DNA from: Euryarchaeota archaeon UBA53
GTDB taxonomy: Archaea; Thermoplasmatota; Poseidoniia; Poseidoniales; Poseidoniaceae
Assembly (NCBI GenBank): GCA_002507425.1
Contig: DAZU01000075.1
Location: 1 to 12,478 of the forward strand
Length of the DNA: 12,478 bases
Direction: 5' to 3'
In this document: one piece after another, positions 1 to 5,075 of the stretch
How the letters are laid out: every line of letters begins with the position of its first letter
How positions within the stretch are numbered: the stretch's first letter is position 1
Notes under the pieces: generated by a model
The model's database searches: none
Told to the model about the DNA's origin: nothing
What the model saw: the letters and a program-made list of their open reading frames with translations, nothing else
Position numbers and translations under genes: made by a program

Positions 1-68
1 TTTTCGAATTCGTATGCACCATGGCTTGCCATTATTTCATAAGATTCCAATCCAACTCTAGTGGGCAT
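1..68 (-). CDS. Probable dihydroneopterin aldolase (FolB-like), N-terminal fragment cut by the window edge
   Basis: Only the first 22 codons are visible, running off the left edge. They read as a first beta strand (RVGLESYEI) followed by ASHGAYEFE. Bacterial FolB/FolX proteins begin the same way: a short strand, then HG or IG, then a V-Y-x-x-E segment. FolB cleaves dihydroneopterin to 6-hydroxymethyl-dihydropterin and glycolaldehyde in tetrahydrofolate or methanopterin synthesis. The ATG lies 2 bp after the parvulin stop, and the end of the parvulin gene supplies a strong Shine-Dalgarno, so this is the distal gene of the minus-strand block. The start is secure. The family call rests on about 20 residues and is tentative. 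Confidence 0.45.
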   Translation of the reverse strand, partial: MPTRVGLESYEIMASHGAYEFE

Positions 69-70
69 AA

Positions 71-79
71 TCACTCCTC
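71..79 (-). promoter_or_regulatory. Shine-Dalgarno for the FolB-like gene
   Basis: On the minus strand GAGGAGTGA sits inside the last codons and stop of the parvulin gene and ends 2 bp before the ATG at 68-66. Its GGAG and TGA match two parts of the ideal GGAGGTGAT. This supports translation of the fragment from 68 and coupling to the parvulin gene. Confidence 0.7.
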
Positions 80-358
80 ACGCTCGTGAACCCAAATTAG
101 GTGATAACCAAATTGAGTTTTTATTGGAGAGGAGACGGTTTTTAGTGGAATTGACCAGACAGCCTCCTCAAATTCTCTTACCATTTGCCCTTTCCTAAAC
201 CAACCCAAGTCACCACCTTTCTGACTAGATGGACAGTCAGATTTTTTCCTTGCTTTCTTTTGAAAATCTTTCAGTTTTTTTATATTACTCGAAAGCTGTA
301 TTGCCTCAGATTTGCTTTTTACTAAAATGTGGCTTGCGTGTGCGCTTGGGTTTACCAT
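71..358 (-). CDS. Parvulin-type peptidyl-prolyl cis-trans isomerase, small archaeal form
   Basis: This 95-residue protein is a single parvulin domain and should catalyse cis-trans isomerisation of prolyl peptide bonds. Visible family signatures are HASHILVK (residues 7-14, with active-site H10), S40-D41-C42 in the active-site loop, GGDLGWF (48-54), GQMV with F63, and the closing FGYHLI (83-88, H86). There is no signal peptide, membrane helix, WW domain or SurA-like chaperone domain, so it is probably cytosolic. The length matches the stand-alone archaeal parvulins such as those of Thaumarchaeota. The start ATG is preceded by GGTGA at 4 bp. It lies 10 bp after the M28 peptidase gene and 2 bp before the FolB-like gene, so it is probably co-transcribed with both. 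The basic Pin1-type phosphate loop is not evident, so client specificity is unknown. Confidence 0.92.
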   Translation of the reverse strand: MVNPSAHASHILVKSKSEAIQLSSNIKKLKDFQKKARKKSDCPSSQKGGDLGWFRKGQMVREFEEAVWSIPLKTVSSPIKTQFGYHLIWVHEREE

Positions 359-368
359 ATTTTCACCA

Positions 369-1973
369 CTAATTGTTTGACCATCCTAGGAATTTCATAT
401 AATTTGAATATATTGTTATTGATATTCCCAAACTTTCTTCATTAAATCTGGTCATTTCGTCAAGGTATGTGTGGTACTCCAATGAGCCGCTGCCATAACA
501 TACCGCAGCTCTTCCTATTTTCCCTTCTAAATCGTAAACAAATGGGCAGTGGTCCGAGTTACAAGGCATTCCGTTTTCTTCACCCAAATCTCCATCTAGT
601 AGTCTGACATTAATGCCGTATTTGTCAGCCATATTTGGGTTATTTTTTAGGTATTCACTTGAAAGAGATTTTATGTGGCTGTAATCTTCTGGATGATTGG
701 TAAATAGAGTTACTGTATTTCCTCTTGTTAAATCAATATCCACGTGATTCATATCGAGATTAATGTATAATCGTAGATTTGTTGAAAGGTCACTATTCAT
801 TTCTTCAACATACGCTCGAGAGCCCCACAATCCTTCTTCTTCTCCACCCCAAGTGCAGAATCTCAGAGTTCTGTCGGGGATACCGTTATTTTCTATGTAA
901 TCAGCGAACATGCTTGCCATTTCAAGGACTGAGGCAGTTCCAGCTCCATTGTCTACTGCACCCGGTCCGTTGTAGACAGTGTCATGATGCCCACCTACAA
1001 TCACCAGTTCTTCCGTTTTCCCATAGAATGTGCCACATGGAACTCTAATTGTTAACTCTTGATCGTTGGTTACATCCATAATCATCTCCAATCTTCCACT
1101 AGAGTTAATCACGACTGATTCAAAAATCTCACCAGCATCTTTACTCATAGCGATGAAGGCTAGGTTTGGCGGAGCTCCATTGTCACCGTTTGCGGTAGAG
1201 ATTGCATCAAAATTGGTTCCTTTGAAAATAGGCACGCAATCGTCACCCTCTATGCTACCGCAGTTAGCATCCTTGTTTGCTCTTATAATTGCAGTCAATT
1301 CATGCTCTATTGCATTGGTCATGTAAAATGTGTTGCCAATTTTACTACCACTGCCAACTACATATCCAACTTTCCCTACCGCTGACTCCCATAGAGACTC
1401 ATCAGATCCATCACCAAGATGCACAACCTCAACATTATCTCCAAACATTATAGAGGACTGGCCTGAAAATCCTTGAATTACGTAATCGATTCGATGATTG
1501 AATGTAGTGATTTGTTGGCCAATGTCAGCAGGTGAGCACGGGGCTACACCGAGATTGCCTACACTTCCAGGTTCACAAACTCTCAAACTTGGTTCGCTGT
1601 TTACGCTGTGCATTGGGACCTCGTAAGTGTGAAGTGTGGATTGATAGCCAAGTTCTTCAAAAAGATTAGCAATATACTCTGCCGTTGCTTGTTCCTCTGC
1701 TGAGCCACTCATCCTGCCTTTCCACTCTGGGTGGCCGAGGTTAACTAAATCCTCAGCAAAAGATCTCGTTCGTTGTTGATCGAAAGTCATCGATTTACCA
1801 TAATTTACACTTTCTTCTTCTAGGACAAAGTAAAGTGTTGTTGAGGAGATAAAAATTAGAGTCAGTATTACTGCTGCGGTCATTTTTTTACTACCTGACT
1901 TGAAAATAGAGGGCCGTTTTGACCCTACCAAATCATCGGCAATTTCGGCTGAAATTATTTCGCCTTCGCTCAT
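369..1973 (-). CDS. Membrane-anchored M28-family zinc peptidase
   Basis: The 534-residue protein has an acidic cytoplasmic start, basic residues (SGSKK, 26-30) and one hydrophobic helix at about 33-51. This predicts an N-in signal anchor with the catalytic part outside. The M28 di-zinc site is complete: H329-x-D331 (GGHHDTV), D341 (GAVDNGAG), E378 base and E379 ligand (GGEEEGLWGS), D407 (INLDMN) and H501 (EYHTYLDE). SDHCPF (473-478) is a further family motif. Residues about 110-300 lie before the zinc site where many M28 enzymes carry a PA-like insertion; I infer that rather than see it. M28 enzymes are mostly aminopeptidases or carboxypeptidases, and the specificity here is not readable. Several cysteines (133, 146, 238, 246) could form disulfides outside the cell. 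The ATG overlaps the ubiX stop as ATGA, and GGAGATGA at 1980-1987 is its ribosome-binding site 6 bp upstream. Confidence 0.92.
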   Translation of the reverse strand: MSEGEIISAEIADDLVGSKRPSIFKSGSKKMTAAVILTLIFISSTTLYFVLEEESVNYGKSMTFDQQRTRSFAEDLVNLGHPEWKGRMSGSAEEQATAEYIANLFEELGYQSTLHTYEVPMHSVNSEPSLRVCEPGSVGNLGVAPCSPADIGQQITTFNHRIDYVIQGFSGQSSIMFGDNVEVVHLGDGSDESLWESAVGKVGYVVGSGSKIGNTFYMTNAIEHELTAIIRANKDANCGSIEGDDCVPIFKGTNFDAISTANGDNGAPPNLAFIAMSKDAGEIFESVVINSSGRLEMIMDVTNDQELTIRVPCGTFYGKTEELVIVGGHHDTVYNGPGAVDNGAGTASVLEMASMFADYIENNGIPDRTLRFCTWGGEEEGLWGSRAYVEEMNSDLSTNLRLYINLDMNHVDIDLTRGNTVTLFTNHPEDYSHIKSLSSEYLKNNPNMADKYGINVRLLDGDLGEENGMPCNSDHCPFVYDLEGKIGRAAVCYGSGSLEYHTYLDEMTRFNEESLGISITIYSNYMKFLGWSNN

Positions 1974-2536
1974 TTAAGTTCATCTCCTGTCCAGCGCTTG
2001 GTCAGATTATTTTCTCTGTCAAGGTGGTCGAGGATTCGTGAAACAACGAAGTCAATCAAATCATCCATAGTTTTTGGTAGATTGTAAAATCCGGGGGAGG
2101 CAGGAATAACTGTTACCCCCCATCCTGATAGTTTGGCCATGTTCTCCAAGTGAACCGTTGCATATGGGGCCTCTCTAGGGACGATGATTAGTTTCCTCCT
2201 CTCCTTCATAGCAACAATAGCAGATCTTGTTGCAAGGTTATCTCCGATACCAGCTGCAAGTTTCCCTATTGTAGTTCCACTACAAGGGCAAATAATTACT
2301 GCGTCTATTGGGGCTGAACCTGATGCTGATTTGGCGCCTATATCTTTGTTATTTTCAAGTATAGCACCGGTTTTTTCAACCAATGCTTCAGGGGTTAAAC
2401 CATCGCACTCATGAGTCATAGTTAATCGACCTGAGTCGGTGACAACCAGCCTCACATCCTTTCCTAGGATTTCTGCTAATCTTACACCGTATGCAGCCCC
2501 AGATGCACCAGATATTACCAGGACAACTTCTCCCAT
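1970..2536 (-). CDS. ubiX: Flavin prenyltransferase UbiX
   Basis: The 188-residue protein matches UbiX over its full length. UbiX attaches a dimethylallyl group to reduced FMN, giving prenylated FMN, the cofactor of UbiD-type decarboxylases. Family marks are the N-terminal FMN loop SGASGAAYGVRL (9-20), PCSGTTIGKLAAGIGDNL (84-101), the KERRKLIIVPREAP stretch (111-124), HLENM (129-133) and PASPGFYNLP (145-154). The start agrees with family length. No Shine-Dalgarno precedes it; a TATA-like TTGATAG lies 31 bp upstream, which suggests a leaderless transcript starting here. The 3' end overlaps the M28 peptidase start by 4 bp. No UbiD partner is present, so the decarboxylase and its pathway are unknown. 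A clean call. Confidence 0.94.
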   Translation of the reverse strand: MGEVVLVISGASGAAYGVRLAEILGKDVRLVVTDSGRLTMTHECDGLTPEALVEKTGAILENNKDIGAKSASGSAPIDAVIICPCSGTTIGKLAAGIGDNLATRSAIVAMKERRKLIIVPREAPYATVHLENMAKLSGWGVTVIPASPGFYNLPKTMDDLIDFVVSRILDHLDRENNLTKRWTGDELK

Positions 2537-2560
2537 TGCTTACACGTTGGAGGGAATCAT

Positions 2561-2567
2561 CTATCAA
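2561..2567 (-). promoter_or_regulatory. TATA-like box for ubiX
   Basis: On the minus strand TTGATAG begins 31 bp before the ubiX ATG, in the 115-bp gap behind lipB. The same heptamer stands 29 bp before the dut ATG, and TTTATAT boxes occupy the same place before two plus-strand genes. With no Shine-Dalgarno at ubiX, this fits archaeal leaderless transcription. The match to the usual TTTATA core is imperfect. Confidence 0.45.
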
Positions 2568-2651
2568 GTTATGTCAATTGCTGTAACCTTATTCAGTGGA
2601 ATATTTCCGTCTTTATTTACTACGAGTATCAGTTTTTGGATAGCACACGCA

Positions 2652-3278
2652 TCAATTGATAGTTTTTCTTGATAAAATGTGTAGGTTTGAAATAAGTTTC
2701 GAAACAATAGATTCCTTAGTGAGATGATATCCAAGCGCAGAAAGACTGGTTGTTGTATCTTGACCTAAGCCACATCCGCTAACCATCTCTACCCGGCCGG
2801 GAGGAGTATCGTAATTTATTGTCAGCCCATGACGACTTGTCCATCTCAGAAAGGATAGACCTATTGAGCAAAATTTACTTTCACCGCACCACACTCCCTG
2901 CATTCTATCATCTCTTCCACAAGATATGTTCAAGCTCAATAAAGACTGTATTACCCACTCTTCTAATTTTTGAATTATCTTTTGAACGTTGGATTCTCCA
3001 TCTAGATTCCACTTAAAGACTGGATATATCACTAATTGACCGGGACCGTGCCATGTTAGTCCTCCTCCTCTGTCGACATCTGCTGTTTTGTAATCATCAG
3101 GAGCTTTGATTCCATCGTTTCTTGCTCTTGGTCCGACAGTGACTATCTCTTTGTGTTCACATATCAGCAATGTATCATTGATTTCATCACAGATTCTCTT
3201 ACTTTGTAGATTTCTCATTAACTCATCAACCTCCTTGTGAGGTTTGATTCCAAGTTCTAAAATATCCACTAACCGCAA
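2652..3278 (-). CDS. lipB: Octanoyl-[carrier protein]:protein octanoyltransferase LipB
   Basis: LipB moves an octanoyl group from acyl carrier protein to the target lysine of lipoyl domains; LipA then adds sulfur. The 208 residues include the signature RGGGLTWHGPGQLVIYP (70-86), GVWCGESKFCSIGL with catalytic K135, W146-x-x-x-H150-G151 and acyl-accepting C169 (VSGCGLG), followed by TTTSL. All catalytic residues are present. The first codon is TTG at 3278-3276; no ATG lies near the expected N-terminus, and AGAGGG 6 bp upstream supports TTG over the GTG three codons later. It begins 11 bp after the dut stop, so the two genes are probably one transcript. Its products would serve complexes such as the E2/E3 pair at the right end of the window. 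LipA is not in view. Confidence 0.94.
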   Translation of the reverse strand: MRLVDILELGIKPHKEVDELMRNLQSKRICDEINDTLLICEHKEIVTVGPRARNDGIKAPDDYKTADVDRGGGLTWHGPGQLVIYPVFKWNLDGESNVQKIIQKLEEWVIQSLLSLNISCGRDDRMQGVWCGESKFCSIGLSFLRWTSRHGLTINYDTPPGRVEMVSGCGLGQDTTTSLSALGYHLTKESIVSKLISNLHILSRKTIN

Positions 3279-3284
3279 ATTAAA

Positions 3285-3290
3285 CCCTCT
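3285..3290 (-). promoter_or_regulatory. Shine-Dalgarno that decides the TTG start of lipB
   Basis: On the minus strand AGAGGG lies 6 bp before the TTG at 3278 and overlaps the dut stop codon by one base. It would be 15 bp from the alternative GTG at 3269, which is too far. This favours the unusual TTG start. Confidence 0.55.
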
Positions 3291-3739
3291 TAAAATCTGC
3301 CACTACTTCCAAAACCGCCGGTCCCTCTATCAGTCTTACTCAAGTCATCAAAGTTCTTCTCTGTGAAATTGGTTTCGGGTATTTGGGAGATCACTAGTTG
3401 AGCAATTCTTTCGCCTTTTTGCAATTTTATCGACAACCCATCACCTATCCATGTTGCCAAAACAAGCAATTCACCCCGATAATCTGAATCTATTGTTCCA
3501 ATACCATTGGGCATTATCATACCCTTAGCCCCTAATGATGACCTTGAGCGAATTTGCCCCTCCCACCCTTCAGGGATTGCTATTGCGATTCCTGTTCGAA
3601 TTTTGGTTGATTTATTTTTCATGACCTCTGTATCCTCAAGAGCACACAAATCCCAGCCAGCTGCTGATTTTGATCCTCTGGTCGGAGTTGATGCATCTGG
3701 ATGTAGTTTAGCAAAAAACACCTCAACCTTAGCTTGCAT
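3290..3739 (-). CDS. dut: dUTP diphosphatase (dUTPase), trimeric type
   Basis: The enzyme hydrolyses dUTP to dUMP and pyrophosphate, which keeps uracil out of DNA and feeds dTMP synthesis. All five motifs of the homotrimeric family appear in order in the 149 residues: AAGWDL (26-31), RSRSSLG (64-70), NGIGTIDSDYRGE (78-90, with D84 and the sugar-selecting Y87), KGERIAQLVI (108-117) and the C-terminal glycine-rich RGTGGFGSSG (138-147). It is full length and clearly not the dCTP-deaminase form, since motif 5 is canonical. The ATG at 3739 has no Shine-Dalgarno, while TTGATAG begins 29 bp upstream, so a leaderless message is likely. It heads the minus-strand block and diverges from nrdB, placing two dNTP-pool functions around one control region. 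Confidence 0.97.
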   Translation of the reverse strand: MQAKVEVFFAKLHPDASTPTRGSKSAAGWDLCALEDTEVMKNKSTKIRTGIAIAIPEGWEGQIRSRSSLGAKGMIMPNGIGTIDSDYRGELLVLATWIGDGLSIKLQKGERIAQLVISQIPETNFTEKNFDDLSKTDRGTGGFGSSGRF

Positions 3740-3761
3740 GAAGTTATGTAACCAGCGAAGG

Positions 3762-3768
3762 CTATCAA
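3762..3768 (-). promoter_or_regulatory. TATA-like box for dut
   Basis: On the minus strand TTGATAG begins 29 bp before the dut ATG. It is identical to the heptamer 31 bp before ubiX and sits at the archaeal TATA distance for a transcript starting at or near the ATG. Confidence 0.45.
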
Positions 3769-3965
3769 TCGTTTGTGTTATTCGTCTTCTTTCCGTTGTT
3801 CGATTTTACTGATTTCACGTAGAATATCTCATAAACCTGTGCCATAAAAACATAAACTCCTGACCTTGAGAAACGACCTCACATTTGATAGTTTTACACC
3901 CAAGAATATTAGTGAATATTATAGGCTCGTTTCGACGGCAAGCAAAATCCAACAGGGACAAATAA

Positions 3966-3974
3966 GAGGGGGAT
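3966..3974 (+). promoter_or_regulatory. Shine-Dalgarno that decides the nrdB start
   Basis: GAGGGGGAT lies 5 bp before the ATG at 3980 and resembles the ideal GGAGGTGAT. Nothing comparable precedes the in-frame TTG at 3866, so 3980 is the better start. Confidence 0.7.
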
Positions 3975-3979
3975 ACAAC

Positions 3980-5014
3980 ATGCAACCAGAATCACAACAA
4001 AAAGACGGCTTCGACTTAGACCTATCATCAGAATTCATTGAACCAATGCTTGAAGAGACATTGGAGAGATTCGTATTGTTCCCCATAGAGCATTCAGAAA
4101 TTTGGGAGATGTATAAGATGCACGCTGCATCTTTTTGGACTGCTGAAGAGATTGACTTAGCAGAGGATGCAAAAGATTGGGAATCTCTAAGTGACAACGA
4201 ACAACATTTCCTAAAACACGTTTTGGCATTCTTTGCGGCTTCTGATGGTATTGTTAACGAGAACCTTGTGGTCAATTTTGCCAATGAGGTGCAATGGGCA
4301 GAGGCTAGGACTTTCTATGGATTCCAAATAATGATGGAGAATATCCACGCAGAGACATACTCTCTCCTAATCGATACTTACATCAAAGACCCCGCAGAAA
4401 AAGATCACCTGTTCAAGGCGCTTGAAACTGTGCCATCTGTTGAGAAGAAAGGAAATTGGGCCCTTCGGTGGCTTGACCAAAAGCGTGCATCTTTCGCAGA
4501 GAGGTTGGTAGCTTTCGCTGCGGTTGAAGGAATCTTCTTCTCCGGCTCATTTTGTGCTATATTCTGGCTCAAGAAGCGAGGTTTGATGCCAGGACTAACA
4601 TTCTCAAATGAACTGATTAGCCGTGATGAGGGTCTACACTGCGACTTTGCTTGCCTACTACACTCTCAACTTGTTCGAGGAGCTGGCGAGATGAAAATAC
4701 GTCAGATAATCTCTGAAGCTGTCGAAATTGAGATAGAATTCGTAACCAGCGCACTTCCAGTTTCCCTAATTGGAATGAATGCTGAACTAATGAAGCAATA
4801 CATCCAGTTCGTAGCAGACAGACTTCTCGTTGCTTTTGGAGTTAGTAAACTTTACAATGCAGAAAACCCATTCCCATGGATGGAGATGATATCAATGCAA
4901 GGAAAGACTAACTTCTTTGAGAAGAGAGTCGGCGAATATCAAAAAGCAGGGGTTATGGGATCATCAAGCCTTGGTGCAGTCCAGCAGAAATTCTCACTTG
5001 AGGAGGATTTCTAG
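3980..5014 (+). CDS. nrdB: Class I ribonucleotide reductase small (R2) subunit, eukaryote-like
   Basis: This 344-residue subunit houses the di-iron centre and tyrosyl radical that drive reduction of ribonucleotides by NrdA. Comparing with the mouse R2 sequence as I recall it, the residues are all present: D59 (TAEEIDL), E120 and H123 with radical Y127 (MENIHAETY), E183 (AAVEGIFFSGSF), and E217 and H220 (SRDEGLHCDF). Long runs such as LAFFAASDGIVNENL and LISRDEGLHCDFACL read like the eukaryotic protein rather than E. coli NrdB. The last seven residues, FSLEEDF, match the eukaryotic R1-docking tail (FTLDADF in mouse). I start at ATG 3980, which has a strong Shine-Dalgarno; an in-frame TTG at 3866 would add 38 residues without family support. 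nrdA follows after 61 bp with a hairpin between. The presence of Y127 argues against the radical-tyrosine-free class Ic type. Confidence 0.95.
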   Translation: MQPESQQKDGFDLDLSSEFIEPMLEETLERFVLFPIEHSEIWEMYKMHAASFWTAEEIDLAEDAKDWESLSDNEQHFLKHVLAFFAASDGIVNENLVVNFANEVQWAEARTFYGFQIMMENIHAETYSLLIDTYIKDPAEKDHLFKALETVPSVEKKGNWALRWLDQKRASFAERLVAFAAVEGIFFSGSFCAIFWLKKRGLMPGLTFSNELISRDEGLHCDFACLLHSQLVRGAGEMKIRQIISEAVEIEIEFVTSALPVSLIGMNAELMKQYIQFVADRLLVAFGVSKLYNAENPFPWMEMISMQGKTNFFEKRVGEYQKAGVMGSSSLGAVQQKFSLEEDF

Positions 5015-5027
5015 ACATATCGCAAAA

Positions 5028-5048
5028 TGCCGTCACTAGTTGATGGCA
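5028..5048 (+). other. RNA hairpin between nrdB and nrdA
   Basis: TGCCGTCA (5028-5035) pairs with TGATGGCA (5041-5048), giving 8 bp with one G-U pair around the loop CTAGT. There is no T-run after it, and it ends 15 bp before the nrdA Shine-Dalgarno. It could slow, stabilise or cut the bicistronic message and so set the NrdB:NrdA ratio. That role is inferred; the pairing is seen. Confidence 0.5.
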
Positions 5049-5063
5049 GCGTAAGTCGGCTTT

Positions 5064-5069
5064 GGAGGT
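5064..5069 (+). promoter_or_regulatory. Shine-Dalgarno of nrdA
   Basis: A perfect GGAGGT lies 6 bp before the ATG at 5076. It is the strongest ribosome-binding site in the window and fixes the nrdA start. Confidence 0.8.
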
Positions 5070-5075
5070 ATATTT

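Larger units (their letters stand above)
3740..3979. other. Divergent control region between dut and nrdB
   Basis: This 240-bp stretch holds no gene I can support. It contains the dut TATA-like box, three copies of CATAAA (3830, 3843 and 3851; TTTATG on the other strand), and two GAATATT copies exactly 10 bp apart (3904-3910 and 3914-3920) followed by TATAGG. Any nrdB promoter must lie here, because nrdB uses a Shine-Dalgarno and so has a leader; TATTATAG at 3917-3924 is a weak candidate. A reading frame starting with TTG at 3866 is open into nrdB, but it lacks a ribosome-binding site. Confidence 0.5.

Noticed and set aside
2439..2672. Plus-strand frame across the ubiX start and the lipB-ubiX gap
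   Set aside because: Antisense to ubiX, low-complexity Thr/Ser-rich product, no start signal.
3919..4284. 121-codon minus-strand frame over the start of nrdB
   Set aside because: A shadow of the nrdB reading frame; serine/cysteine-rich composition with no motif.
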